Assembly: GCA_020186115.1 (NCBI GenBank)
Contig: WSYJ01000118.1
Location: 62,001-126,000 of the forward strand
Source of the DNA: Histomonas meleagridis
Lineage: Eukaryota; Parabasalia; Tritrichomonadida; Dientamoebidae
Direction of reading: 5' to 3'
DNA: 64,000 nt
Shown: positions 18,001-28,879 of the stretch, one piece after another
Position numbering within the stretch: the first letter of the stretch is position 1
Layout of the letters: the number at the start of each line of letters is the position of its first letter
Program-made: the position numbers and the translations under genes
Notes under the pieces: generated by a model
The model's database searches: none
Seen by the model: the letters and a program-made list of their open reading frames with translations, nothing else
Told to the model about the DNA's origin: nothing

Positions 18001-20271
18001 ATGATTTCATATCTAGTAACACTCTCAACTCTCTCAATAGCAAGTAATGATCTAAGGTGTGTTTCTGATTTGTATTTTTTGCAAAATAAAAATGATAAAT
18101 CAAAGCAAATTTTTAAATCATTTTTTAATTTTACCCAAGAATATAACAAAATTAATATTTTAAGCAAACATATACAGTATTTTACTATTAATTCTTTGAT
18201 AAAGCAAATACTTTTATTTAAAAATAAATTGTTTCAAACTAATTTTTCTTTATTTATAAAATTATTTGATTATTTTAAAATTATAATTTCACGAATTAAA
18301 AAATTCAAACTTTTTATGATTTCTTTCATAAAAGAATTAAAACATCATAAAAGTTATGAAATAAATATTCAATATTTTTGTTGTTATTATTTTATATTTT
18401 TATTGATTATTATTTCTCTTTTTCATTATGTAAGAATTTTTATTAATAGAAATAAAATTCAAACAAACATCACAAAAAACGTAATTCCATTTTTAATATC
18501 TTGTTATTTTGTGGAAATATTTTGAGAATCATATGATAAAAATATTAAAACACTTACAATAACTAAAGAAGATAATATTACTGATTTAAAAGACTATCAA
18601 ATTTTTGTTGAGAAAGTTATTATTATTGAAGGAGTTACAACAATACCAAATGAAGGATTCAGTCAATGGGAAACACTTCGTACGATTGAACTTAGTAATA
18701 CAATTGAAAATATTGGTGCAAAAGCATTTTGTAACTGTTCAAATTTGAAAAATATCACAATTCCAACATCAGTTACAACACTTGGGAATGAAGCATTTAG
18801 CGAATGTATTAATTTAGAAATTGTTGAAATTTGTGGAAATATTGCAGAGATTGGAGATTATACATTTTATGAATGTAAAAATATGCAAAGTATAATACTT
18901 CCGAATTCAATTACATCAGTTGGTGAATATGCATTTTCTTCATGTTCAAGTTTAAATACTATTAATCTTGGAGATAATATTGAAACAATTAAGGGCAGAG
19001 CATTTCTAAGTTGTAGAAATTTAAAAACAGTTCATATTGGAAATAAATTAACAGAAATTGACCGTCTTGTATTTAATCAATGCTCAAATTTACAAAATTT
19101 CACTATTCCAAAATCAGTTACAACACTTAGAAATTCTGCATTTCAATTATGTCTTAATTTAGAAATCGTTGAAATTTATGGAAATATTACAGAGATTGAT
19201 GATAATACATTTCATAGTTGCAGTAAAATGCAAAGTATAATACTTCCGAATGCAATTACATCAATTGGTGAATATGCATTTTATTCATGTTCAAGTTTAA
19301 ATACTATTAATCTTGGAGATAATATTGAAACAATTAAGGGCAGAGCATTTCTAAGTTGTAGAAATTTAAAAACAGTTCATATTGGAAATACATTAGATAC
19401 GATTGGAGAATCTGCATTTCAAAATTGTAGTAATCTCACATGCATATATTATTATGGAGAAAGATCACCAAATATTTTAGAAAACGCATTTGATGATATT
19501 CAAGCACATACAGTTATGGTCACATCATCATACAGTGATAATTCGTTTGGTGATCTTAAAGTTAACACAACGATAATTGAAGAGTGTAACCCATTCCCGA
19601 CATTAAAATTCACACAATCAAATACATATTCCAATATATTTACACAAAGTAATTCATTTACTGGCTCAAATACATATACTCAAAGTAACACACTCACCCA
19701 ATCAAATACATTTTCACAATCAAATATATATTCTAATACATTTACACATAGTTATACATTCACTAAATTAAATACATATTCACAAAGTATTTCATTCACT
19801 ACTTCAAATACATTTATGATTATTGATTCAAATTGGACTTTATCATTAGTTTTCACATTAGCACTTTCGCAAACATTGAGCATTATTGATATAACAATCA
19901 TTAATACATTTACTATTTCATATTTCTCATCAAGTATTTATTCCACGCCAACGAAATTTATCAGTTATATATTTACAATTTATCAAATATTGACATTTAT
20001 CAGTTATTATTCAGATTTTATGATTTATTCAGAAACACAACAAGAAATAACTTCAGGGAATACATCCAAAACGATTATTATTTCAGTGACATGCTCAGCC
20101 ATACTCATCTTTCTTCTTATTATTGGAATTATTCTCTTTATATTTAGGCATAAAACAAACAAAATAACAAATAACGAAAATAAAATTGAAGAAAATACTG
20201 AAGTGAATCCGAATGAAGTTGATGAAACATTCAAAAAAAATATAATCGAAGAAACAGATCAATGGTTATGA
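18001..20271 (+). pseudogene. BspA-like leucine-rich-repeat surface protein broken by one in-frame TGA
   Basis: Two open segments in the same frame are separated only by TGA at 18523-18525. The frame is open upstream to 17911, with a Met-led hydrophobic start (MISYLVTLSTLSIASND) at 18001. Downstream, from about 18580, come BspA-type LRRs of about 23 residues (for example IILPNSITSVGEYAFSSC). A Ser/Thr-rich stalk of repeated FTQSNT-like motifs follows (about 19610-19820). A transmembrane helix (SAILIFLLIIGIILFIF) and a cytoplasmic tail of about 40 residues ending DQWL complete the protein. Such proteins are surface adhesins in trichomonads. A block of 115 codons is duplicated internally. Without the stop the protein would be intact, so this is a recent nonsense mutation, a sequence error, or two separate units. 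Confidence 0.7.
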
Positions 20272-20707
20272 AATCAAAGAAACATAATAAAATACAAATG
20301 ATACTTATTAAATTATGGATATACAAATCACTTTTAAGGTTAAAAAAATCAAAATAGAAATTGCAAATTTTATTCTGCTTGTCTAAAAGAGCCCTGTTCA
20401 AGGGCATTTCGGGCGAACCAATTTGTAAACGAAATTTTATTTAAAATTTTTTATTTTTTGCAAATATATCGATAAAAATAAATCATGGATGTAATGATAT
20501 AAAATCGAAATTTCAGAACGAAGGCATTTTTTTATGCCATCCATAGCATAAAATTATTGATGAAAAGTAATACACGATTTGGATATTGAAACAACAATTT
20601 CAATGATTATTAATAAGTTATTTAAATGAGAACATCACAACAAAATTTATTTGAACAATGAAAACTCAAAAACAAACAAACAAAAAAATTATTATTTTAT
20701 TAAAAAT
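20272..20707. other. intergenic with a small GC hairpin
   Basis: AT-rich region between convergent genes. The only distinct item is a perfect 5-bp inverted repeat, GCCCT-gttca-AGGGC, near 20391-20405, in a short GC-richer island; it might be part of a structured RNA or 3' processing site, but nothing else supports that. Confidence 0.3.
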
Positions 20708-22936
20708 TTATTGATGTTTTTCAAGAAATCTTTTTGCAAACTTCCGTAATAACTTTGAAGTTGATGTTGTGTACTGTTTTAAGTTCTCTTTGAACTTATC
20801 CAATGGCACTTCATCACTTCCATACTTCGCAAGCACATAATCAGCCCAAGTAAATATTTCTTCAGCACGTTTTTTCGCACTAATTTTTTCACTATATTCC
20901 ACATTTGTCATCACCGTTACAATGTTTCCAATTGTTTCTGGTGAAAATTCATATCTTGCTAATAACCCATCAATCAATTCTCGTATTTTACGATTAACAC
21001 TGGGCGTCTTGTTTGTACTAGCATATTCAAGTAAAGTATCAACTATATAATTTGCTGTTTCATTATCTCGTTGGTAAAAAAGTAGTATAAATTCTGTTTT
21101 GGCGTTGGCCGTTAATTGGAGCTTAACGGCTTTCTGAACGATAGCTTGGCACTTTTCAAATGGGAGGTCGTTGATCAACTTCTTAAGAAGATACATGACT
21201 GGTCCTTTGGCAGCTTCTTGTTGGGCGTAATCAAAAAAGATCTGAATAACTTCATCAACATCATCATCGTCAACTTCTAAAATGATGTTTTCGGGTCTCT
21301 GCGCAAATGTAGTCGGAAGTTTCTTGAGATTCTTGATGAAAAGTGGAATGGCATACTTAGAAACGGATTTGATCGCCAAAGATTTGACAATCAGAATTGG
21401 ATCATGATCAAATTTTTGTATGGAGTCTGGTGGAGCTGCTGGAAGAGCGGTAAGGGCAATACACCTTCCCACAGCTTTGCAGACTTCGCAGTTTGATTGA
21501 ATTAATTTCAAACAATCATCAAAAATTAAATCAAAATCAGTAATTTCGTCTATTTCATGTTCCTCCATGCCAACGATTTTGTGTACTTCTTGAGTAGCTT
21601 TGATTATTGAGTTTGAATGTTTAAGAATATCATCCTTATTTTTTGTGATTAGACTATGAATTGGAGTAGATGGTGATATTAGAGAAAACCAATGAGAACC
21701 ATCACTAAGAACTAAATCAGCAACATGTACAAGAAATGGAATAATCGAACGACGATCACTATCGTTCTCTAATTTTGACAAAGTTTGTTTGAATATGCTT
21801 GCGAGTATTGATGTGTCATCAACGTTTTGACGCTTAGCTTGCGCCCAAAGGAGCTCCATGTTCGTTGCAAAATCTTGATCTTCAAGAGTTGAAGCAAGTT
21901 CTTTAGTTTCTTCGTCATTAAGTTGGGCAGCAAGTTTTTCAGCAGAATGCGAACGAATACTTCGGAGTAATGCACTAATAATGGAAACAGTACGATGCTT
22001 ATGAGATTCGATATGTCTTTTAGCTGTTTGGACCATTGAATTTTGAAGTAATTGAACATACTTTCCTGTAATTGATGAATAATAAGATGAATATTTTTCA
22101 AGGATTTGAATAAAATTATGTACTTCAAGATAATCAAAGGCAGCTACGCTTGCAGCTAGTGGTAAAATTCCCGCTTTTCCTTCGTCATCTTTGAATAATT
22201 CCAACGATTGAGTAACAAGCTGAAATGAATTTATTTCGGCAAGAGCGTACCAAATTGGATGTATAGTTGGCAAAACAGATAGTGAATCTTGCAGTATAGA
22301 TGAGAATGCGTTTAATATTGTATGTGATGTTGGATTTTTAGCCCAGTTTTTTAAGGGAAGATCTGGGAACTTTTGACAAATTCTGATCCAAAGTAAAAAA
22401 GAATCAGCATGAGCTGGAGTCATTGTGTCACCAAGTTCATTTACAATTTCAGGATAAATTTCTTTTATGAAATCATCTTTGGTTTTAAAGGTAACATCAA
22501 TAACTGACCAAATTGTTTGATATCCAATAGTACGATAACATTCTCGTTCATTTGAAATGCCGAATAATTGCCTAAGGATTGTTAAAATAATTTCTGGAGA
22601 ACGAGAAAAAACACCTGACCTCACAAGGGCATTCCAAACAAAGAATAAAGCAATTGTACTACGTCGATTTTCGGTTGTTGATGAATCTTTGAGAAGAATT
22701 TCTGTTGAAAAATTATATAAAAATTGTGGGTCTAAATTATTCTTTTGCTTTTTTACCAATTGAAATAGGGCAAATGAAAGATTTCCTCGTTGAGAAACAG
22801 ATTTCGATCTTAATGCTAAAAATAAACTCTTCAAAACTACTTCAATCTTTTCCTGATGTTCATTCACTGTTTGAACAAACTGTTGAACTATTGGTATTGG
22901 ATCTGTTGAAGAAGAGATTTTCGAAATCAGCTCCAT
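20708..22936 (-). CDS. Pol5/MYBBP1A-like nucleolar HEAT-repeat protein
   Basis: 742 residues, helical throughout. Residues 50-64 (RGNLSFALFQLVKKQ) and about 90-113 (ENRRSTIALFFVWNALVRSG) follow the family pattern of Pol5/MYBBP1A, in which an ARxGFSxALxxLL helix is followed by an RxxLFGLxALxRSGLL helix. These proteins work in rRNA transcription and ribosome assembly and are not true DNA polymerases. The length is shorter than the fungal protein, and the acidic/basic C-terminal tail is missing. The identification rests on pattern in the N-terminal third; a generic HEAT protein is the alternative. Upstream AACGGTC lies 63 nt from the ATG. Confidence 0.55.
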   Translation of the reverse strand: MELISKISSSTDPIPIVQQFVQTVNEHQEKIEVVLKSLFLALRSKSVSQRGNLSFALFQLVKKQKNNLDPQFLYNFSTEILLKDSSTTENRRSTIALFFVWNALVRSGVFSRSPEIILTILRQLFGISNERECYRTIGYQTIWSVIDVTFKTKDDFIKEIYPEIVNELGDTMTPAHADSFLLWIRICQKFPDLPLKNWAKNPTSHTILNAFSSILQDSLSVLPTIHPIWYALAEINSFQLVTQSLELFKDDEGKAGILPLAASVAAFDYLEVHNFIQILEKYSSYYSSITGKYVQLLQNSMVQTAKRHIESHKHRTVSIISALLRSIRSHSAEKLAAQLNDEETKELASTLEDQDFATNMELLWAQAKRQNVDDTSILASIFKQTLSKLENDSDRRSIIPFLVHVADLVLSDGSHWFSLISPSTPIHSLITKNKDDILKHSNSIIKATQEVHKIVGMEEHEIDEITDFDLIFDDCLKLIQSNCEVCKAVGRCIALTALPAAPPDSIQKFDHDPILIVKSLAIKSVSKYAIPLFIKNLKKLPTTFAQRPENIILEVDDDDVDEVIQIFFDYAQQEAAKGPVMYLLKKLINDLPFEKCQAIVQKAVKLQLTANAKTEFILLFYQRDNETANYIVDTLLEYASTNKTPSVNRKIRELIDGLLARYEFSPETIGNIVTVMTNVEYSEKISAKKRAEEIFTWADYVLAKYGSDEVPLDKFKENLKQYTTSTSKLLRKFAKRFLEKHQ

Positions 22937-22998
22937 CTAACTGTGGTCAAGCAAAAGCCGATCAAAATTAGCGGTTATTTAGTTAATATGGATATTTT

Positions 22999-23005
22999 AA
23001 CGGTC
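22999..23005 (+). promoter_or_regulatory. AACGGTC motif in the upstream region of the Pol5-like gene
   Basis: Located 63 nt upstream of the ATG at 22936 (gene on the minus strand), between that gene and the 3' end of the RNase P subunit gene. Same core as the other copies near start codons. Function inferred only. Confidence 0.3.
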
Positions 23006-23070
23006 ATTATTGTCACTTTTTAGCTTGATGATATTTTAAATGAAAATAAATTTTTATTAACAATCATTCA

Positions 23071-23670
23071 TTAGTAAGGTAAAGGCAAAGGGGCCCTTTG
23101 TTTCCATTTCTTTGTTGCTTTAAGATAAGGATGACACCTAAGTGTTGTTAAATTGATTTCAAATCTTCCATGATTTGTTTCTAGTTCTATTACATTATGG
23201 TTCTTGTTAATCTGTCTAACTTTGTTATCTTCTGATATTATGATGAGAGAATTATAAGTTTCTTTAACAATTCTCCCTTTTAATCCAATTAATCCTGGAT
23301 CTGGTGAAACTGTTACAGTAATTGTTGCCCCGTGGAAATCCATTCCTGCAACATTTTGTTCATTTGTTCCAACACGGTCTGAATATTCTTTCCAAAGATC
23401 TGAAATTTGGTTAAACTTTTCGTAAGTCAAATTAGCTTTTTTAATTTTTTCATTCTTTTTACGAAAACTTCGAGTAGACATTGAAAGCCATTTATATTTT
23501 CGGCTTTTTCTTGCATTTTTATGTTTTTCTTTAATATTAATTAAATTTGGATTATTTGTACGATTATTAAGAACTATAACATGTTCTTGTAATGGAACAA
23601 TATCAGAAATTCCTGTAACATTTTTTTTCATTGATTTCGAAAGGACATAATCGATTCCTTTTTCGCTCAT
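23071..23670 (-). CDS. POP4: Ribonuclease P/MRP protein subunit p29 (Pop4/Rpp29)
   Basis: 199 residues. The C-terminal half (about 105-190) is the Rpp29 Sm-like barrel: MDFHGATITVTVSPDPGLIG, LKGRIVKETYNSLIIISEDN and VRQINKNHNVIELE follow the family consensus of a DFHGA start, a GLxGxVxxETxNTL strand pair and a final KxxxxF/IxL strand. The N-terminal part is basic and rich in Lys/Arg/Asn (KHKNARKSRKYKWLSMSTRS), as in eukaryotic members, and probably contacts RNA. The protein is needed for 5' maturation of tRNAs in the nucleus. Length is close to the human protein (220). The gene is on the minus strand between the Pol5-like and BspA-like genes. Confidence 0.9.
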   Translation of the reverse strand: MSEKGIDYVLSKSMKKNVTGISDIVPLQEHVIVLNNRTNNPNLINIKEKHKNARKSRKYKWLSMSTRSFRKKNEKIKKANLTYEKFNQISDLWKEYSDRVGTNEQNVAGMDFHGATITVTVSPDPGLIGLKGRIVKETYNSLIIISEDNKVRQINKNHNVIELETNHGRFEINLTTLRCHPYLKATKKWKQRAPLPLPY

Positions 23671-23842
23671 TTTTTAAAAATGAACAGACATAGTCAAAGT
23701 CATCAATTGGTCAATGCTCGATTTGGACATAATAAAAAAAGATTTCTTGACATTTAAAATCATTAATGAATAAGTTTTGCAGTACCCATAAGTAAAAAAG
23801 ATTAAATTTATTCGAAAGTTAATGTTTATTTAAGATAAAAAA

Positions 23843-26665
23843 TTAAAGAATCTTATCAACAATAGAAATATTCAAATGCGGTGTATTTTCAATGTCTTCT
23901 TTCGCTTCCTTATTCTTTTTGTATAATCCAAAAACATAAACGAATCCGAAAACTATAGCTATTACAAAAGGTATTCCAATTCCCAACGATAATCCAAGTA
24001 TTAAATCCAACTTTGAAAATGATGTTATTCCTGCACATTTCTTTTTCAGGGCTGAACTAATTTGAAGACTAATTCCTCTCCAATAACCTTTTACACAAGA
24101 AGTTCCATTACAGTCTTTTTCATAATTCTTATAAGAGTCTTCATCTGGCAAACAAATTGATAATTGATTTGAAATTTGTGTAAATACATCACTACCAAAT
24201 GTATCTGGTGGTTGTTCTGGGAATTGAATCAAGCTTAGGTTTGTACACCCATTAAATATTTTTGTTGAATTCTGAGTTACAGTTCCTAGTAAAGGCAAAT
24301 GTATTTCTTCAAGATTAGTGCACCCCGAAAAGTGCCCATCACCTTCCAAAAAAGTGACACCTTCTAACGACAACTTTTTCAATGATGTACATCCATCAAA
24401 ACAGTAAGACGTTAACGTTGTTAACCTATTGAAATTAACGGCTTCCAATTTGGTGCACCCTGTAAAAGCTCTATCAGAAATTCTTACTAAAGCATTTAAT
24501 GTAATTGAAACCAAAGAAGTACAATATGAAAATGTGTTTTGTCCATAAATTCTAAGTAAAGTTGGTAATTCAATATGTTCAATTGAAGAACAATAAGAAA
24601 AATCAAATCCTATGTTTGAAGAACTTAATTCTTCTACTTTAGACAAATCGAAATGTTTCAAATTTGTACAATTATAAAACAAATAACCATTTGTTGAATT
24701 TAATCTCTTCAGTGAAACATATTCTAACGAAGGGTTATTATAAAACAAATAAGTTGGCGCCTTCACTAAAGCGTCAAGTGAAACATTAATTATCGAATCA
24801 CAATCTTCGATAATTGGACCAGCATCAACGACAGTTACCGAATGTAAATCGATTGATTTCAGTGAACTACAATTTGAGAAACATGTATTTATAATCCTTG
24901 AAACTTTTGGTAATGAAATATTTATAACATTTATACATCCACAAACAAAATGGTTACCAAGTTGTTGAAGCTCAGGTAAATGAATTTCTTTTATCGAATT
25001 ACATTGATAAAACATTTCGGACATATATTTGTTAAGTTTTGGTAATGATACATTAATTAAATTATCGCAATTCACAAATGAATATGAACCGATTTCTATC
25101 AGATTTGGTAATTCAATTGATTGAACCTTATTACAATTATACATGAAATAATTACCAATATATTTAACATTAGGGAAATCAATAGTTTCGACAACTTCTG
25201 ATGCATAAGTAAAACAATTTGATCCGATGTTTTCCAAACTTTCAAATTCGAAATGATTTATGTTGACGTAATTTAAAAAGTAATCATTTGCTTTAAGTAA
25301 TTTAGGCATATCAATTGTTTGGATACTTGTTGAGCCTTGAAATATATCATCTCCAACTTCAATTAAATTTGGCATTATAACTGAATCTAAAAATATCATT
25401 TTAGCAAACGCATAACTTCCACATCGTTCTAAATTAGGAAAATTTAATGTCTCAATATATGTATCGCCAAAGGCATATTCGGAACAATTTTTAAGTTGTG
25501 GTAATTCGATATATGTTAAAAAAGCACAATCATAAAATACATAACTTCCAATCGATTCACAGCGATCAAAAGAAACAATACTTAATAATGAACACCCATA
25601 AAATGCATAATCGCCAATACTTTCAACATTTGGAAATATTGACTCACTTATCATAACATTTTCAAAAGCACATTTCCCAATAGTTCGAGCTTTAGGGATT
25701 TGAATTTGTTCGAAATATGATAAGTTCGAAAATAAGTAATCTGGAATATTTGTTAAGTTTGGTAACATTACACTCTTAAGTGACATACACCCTTCAATAA
25801 AAGCACCTGTGGCATATGTTAAAAGAGGCATTTCAATTTTTTCGAGATTTCTTAAAAACCGAAACGCACCTTCTGAAATTGTTGTGACTTTTGAAAAGTT
25901 TACTTGTCGTAATGATATGCAGTATTCAAATCCATATTCGCCAATAGTTGTTGCATTCGGTAAATCAACATTTTGTAATGTGGCACAATATGAAAACATT
26001 TGTTTGGGTACATGTGAAATTCTTGGTAAACTTATTGAGAGAAGTTTACCACAATACATAAAAGAACATTCGCCACTTTCAATTAACTCAGGAAGATAAA
26101 TTTCTTCGAGTTGTAGACAATCCATAAATGCTAAATTTGCAATGGTTTTGACATTTGGGAAAGATAATGATTTGAGCTGCTTACACATTTGAAATGAATT
26201 ATCGCCAATGGTTTCTAATGTAGGAGCTTCTAACTTGATTAGGTTTGTGCATTGTGAAAAGGTAAATAATGGAAAGCTTATGACATTAGAAAAATATATC
26301 TCTTTTAGTTTTGGACATTGAGAAAATTGTATCATCCCCGTGTCTTCAAAGGGATTATTTATGTGCATAATTTCGACATTTTTGAGAGAATAGAAGATAA
26401 TACAGAATAAATCGTAGAAATTTACAGTTACATTCTGCTCAATTTTGAATATAACTATCTGTTCCCAAATGACTTGTTTAGAATAATCGTTTTCATATAT
26501 AAGTTCTCCGTTAATTATAGCCACGTCTGAAAAATCTGTTAAGTTACTATTATTTATATAATTATCATAAGCTTCACTAAGATAAGTATCAGCAGTTGCT
26601 TTTGTTTTTTGGTTCACAAGGATTTCTATTTGGGAAAATGCAAAAAAAGGAAAGAGATAGAGCAT
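23843..26665 (-). CDS. BspA-like leucine-rich-repeat surface protein, intact
   Basis: 940 residues. A hydrophobic N-terminus (MLYLFPFFAFSQIEILVNQK) is a likely signal peptide cleaved after FAFS. From about residue 80 to 850 there are about 30 BspA-type LRRs of about 23 residues (for example IELPNLIEIGSYSFVNCDNL and LEAPTLETIGDNSFQMCKQL). A short Cys-containing region (CNGTSCVKGYWRG) precedes a transmembrane helix (LSLGIGIPFVIAIVFGFVYV) and a tail of about 35 residues ending NISIVDKIL. This is the classical layout of trichomonad BspA-like cell-surface proteins, thought to bind host cells, bacteria or matrix. No stalk like that of the gene at 18001-20271 is present. AACGGTT occurs 91 nt upstream. 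Confidence 0.9.
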   Translation of the reverse strand: MLYLFPFFAFSQIEILVNQKTKATADTYLSEAYDNYINNSNLTDFSDVAIINGELIYENDYSKQVIWEQIVIFKIEQNVTVNFYDLFCIIFYSLKNVEIMHINNPFEDTGMIQFSQCPKLKEIYFSNVISFPLFTFSQCTNLIKLEAPTLETIGDNSFQMCKQLKSLSFPNVKTIANLAFMDCLQLEEIYLPELIESGECSFMYCGKLLSISLPRISHVPKQMFSYCATLQNVDLPNATTIGEYGFEYCISLRQVNFSKVTTISEGAFRFLRNLEKIEMPLLTYATGAFIEGCMSLKSVMLPNLTNIPDYLFSNLSYFEQIQIPKARTIGKCAFENVMISESIFPNVESIGDYAFYGCSLLSIVSFDRCESIGSYVFYDCAFLTYIELPQLKNCSEYAFGDTYIETLNFPNLERCGSYAFAKMIFLDSVIMPNLIEVGDDIFQGSTSIQTIDMPKLLKANDYFLNYVNINHFEFESLENIGSNCFTYASEVVETIDFPNVKYIGNYFMYNCNKVQSIELPNLIEIGSYSFVNCDNLINVSLPKLNKYMSEMFYQCNSIKEIHLPELQQLGNHFVCGCINVINISLPKVSRIINTCFSNCSSLKSIDLHSVTVVDAGPIIEDCDSIINVSLDALVKAPTYLFYNNPSLEYVSLKRLNSTNGYLFYNCTNLKHFDLSKVEELSSSNIGFDFSYCSSIEHIELPTLLRIYGQNTFSYCTSLVSITLNALVRISDRAFTGCTKLEAVNFNRLTTLTSYCFDGCTSLKKLSLEGVTFLEGDGHFSGCTNLEEIHLPLLGTVTQNSTKIFNGCTNLSLIQFPEQPPDTFGSDVFTQISNQLSICLPDEDSYKNYEKDCNGTSCVKGYWRGISLQISSALKKKCAGITSFSKLDLILGLSLGIGIPFVIAIVFGFVYVFGLYKKNKEAKEDIENTPHLNISIVDKIL

Positions 26666-27236
26666 TTGGTGGAGTTAAAAAATTCAAAACAAAACCTTTT
26701 TGTCGTTCATTTGTCATTCAAATCCATCGTTTTTTTCTGAAATATTTAACAGATAAACGGTTGAAATTTTACAACGAAACTTCTTTCACAATAGAATGAA
26801 TAATTTAATCATTTTTAAAATAAATATTCGCATTATTTTTATGTTCACATGTCTTTTCAACCACTATTATAATAATGTTAAATCTTATAATATGGATTAA
26901 TTCCGATAATCCCAACAATAAAACGATAGGATCAGTCGATTGAAAAAGGCCGCGTTTGCGCGACCAAAAAATAAGATATTTTTAGATTTCAAGCCATCAT
27001 TCAACAAAAAATGTCACTAAAAGCAAAGAATAAAAACTATTTATATAAAGCATATTGTTAATTAAAAGTTTTGATAAATACCAAAATCTAATTTTGACAA
27101 AAAAACAAAATAATAAGAAAAGATGACTCCAATTTTGTTTTTCTCTTGTGTGCCTAAGCCGAATCTTGAATAAAGATTCAGGAAAAATTCTTTTAGTGAA
27201 CAAAAAATAAACGTTTATTTTTTCTCTAAAATCTTT
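26666..27236. other. Divergent promoter region
   Basis: Intergenic region between the minus-strand BspA-like gene and the plus-strand coiled-coil gene, so it should hold both promoters. AACGGTT is at 26756-26762. A GC-richer GGCCGCGTTTGCGCGACC patch lies near 26948-26965. No RNA gene recognised. Confidence 0.35.
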
Positions 27237-28661
27237 ATGGTAAAAACCCCAGAAGAAGGCGGTCAAAATAAAATACCAACATGTAAAGTAAGAGGAAATA
27301 AACCAGAAGAGTTACACTTATCAACGCGAAGTAAAAAATCACCAAAAAGAACCGAACGAGCAATCGATCCTCCTCAGGCACCTCCACAAGGAGAATTATT
27401 AGCGACAGAATATATTCATAATTTACAGCAACAACTTTATTTTCTAAATGCAGAACTTCGATTTCTTAAAGATAGATCAGGAATCAATCAAGATGGCAAT
27501 GCACTTTCTGTAGATGCCTCAATAAGTAGACTTCGTAGAGCGTGTGCAGTTCATGAAGAAAAAACCAATCAAGAAGTCAAAAACTATGAGTTAGCCATTT
27601 CAGATTTAACAGATAAAATCAATTCAATTAATGAAAACAAAGCTTTTAAGAAACTAGATACAGCCGATTCCCATGAAACTGAAGTTACCACAAATCTTGA
27701 AAATGCATTTCTTGATATTGGAGGTGATATTCAATCGACATATCTTCAATCCAAGTTTAATCGCCTATCCCAAACCTTTTATGATGTTCAAAGCGAGTCT
27801 TTTTTAAATAGCATTTCACAACAAAATGACATCAAACAAGAAGAAAAAGTGCAAAATCAACGAATCCAAACGAACATTACTGAACTTAAATCCACGATGA
27901 AGAAGTTACTTTGTAACTGTATGAAATCAATAAAGAACAATCGAATCCAAGAAGAACATATTAATACTATAGCATCAATAGCGCGCGAAGATGAATTTCC
28001 AACACCGAACATTCCGAAGTCACTTTTAGATGCGAAGAATGCGAAAGTTAAACTTGAACTTCAATCAACTTTAGAGACACGGAAAGAAATTGAGTCGCAA
28101 GTTGATTTACTTCTTGAGAAAAACGTGAAACTTAAATCGGAACTTAATATTATAAATTCGCAAATCGAAAGAGCGAAATATTATAAAGAAGAAACAGAAA
28201 AGAAAATCAGTAACAAATATAAAGAGATGAAAGGAACATATAATGAAACAATGAATGAAATAAATGCATTAAAACGAAATCGAAAAGAAATGAAAAATGA
28301 AATCGAACAATTAAAAAAAGAATTTAATGAAACATTAAAAATTATCGATAAAGAAAAAAGTGATTTCGAAATGAATCAACAAATCATAGAATTCATTAAA
28401 AAGGAAAAGGAAAAAGTCGATAAGAAAAATGATAAAATTAAAAATGATATTAATGATAAAGAAGAAGAAATCGAAAAACTTAAAAATGAATTACATTCAA
28501 TTACATTAAAAATCGCTGAAGCAGGAGAAAAACAAAAAGAAATTTCGGTGCTAGTGGAGTTAAATAATAAAGATCCAAAGTATAAATTGAAAAAATTAAC
28601 ACCCGAATTAAAGCAATTACTTGAGTCATTAACTGCAGTGAAGGAAGATATAATGGATTAA
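27237..28661 (+). CDS. Long coiled-coil protein, possibly cytoskeletal
   Basis: 474 residues. A basic, Pro-containing N-terminus (about 1-55) is followed by the conserved-looking segment EYIHNLQQQLYFLNAELRFL (about 62-81) and then coiled coil to the end, with strong heptads and high Lys/Glu content from residue 260. The EYIxNLQQQxYFLxxExxFL pattern resembles segments I associate with basal-body and axonemal coiled-coil proteins, but I cannot assign a specific family. No ATPase or membrane motif. Trichomonads build large microtubular and striated-fibre skeletons, so a structural role is plausible. This is inference. Confidence 0.6.
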   Translation: MVKTPEEGGQNKIPTCKVRGNKPEELHLSTRSKKSPKRTERAIDPPQAPPQGELLATEYIHNLQQQLYFLNAELRFLKDRSGINQDGNALSVDASISRLRRACAVHEEKTNQEVKNYELAISDLTDKINSINENKAFKKLDTADSHETEVTTNLENAFLDIGGDIQSTYLQSKFNRLSQTFYDVQSESFLNSISQQNDIKQEEKVQNQRIQTNITELKSTMKKLLCNCMKSIKNNRIQEEHINTIASIAREDEFPTPNIPKSLLDAKNAKVKLELQSTLETRKEIESQVDLLLEKNVKLKSELNIINSQIERAKYYKEETEKKISNKYKEMKGTYNETMNEINALKRNRKEMKNEIEQLKKEFNETLKIIDKEKSDFEMNQQIIEFIKKEKEKVDKKNDKIKNDINDKEEEIEKLKNELHSITLKIAEAGEKQKEISVLVELNNKDPKYKLKKLTPELKQLLESLTAVKEDIMD

Positions 28662-28879
28662 ATTGTACGTTTTTAAATAAACTTTTTGTGTGTAATAAAT
28701 ATTTTTTATAAACTGAAAAAACTGTAAACAGATAACAAAAACTCATCGAAATTTCAATATATCTTCAGTCCAAAAAATATTATTTAATTTATATTTGAGA
28801 AAAAAAAATCTTGTTAACATTCCCCCAAGGAATTAAGTGAAAAACAGGAATATTGCAAAAATTACAAATTTAAATCAAA

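Noticed and set aside
20388-20410. Structured RNA or tRNA-like fold at the GCCCT/AGGGC hairpin
   Set aside because: Only five base pairs and no further structure; insufficient support.
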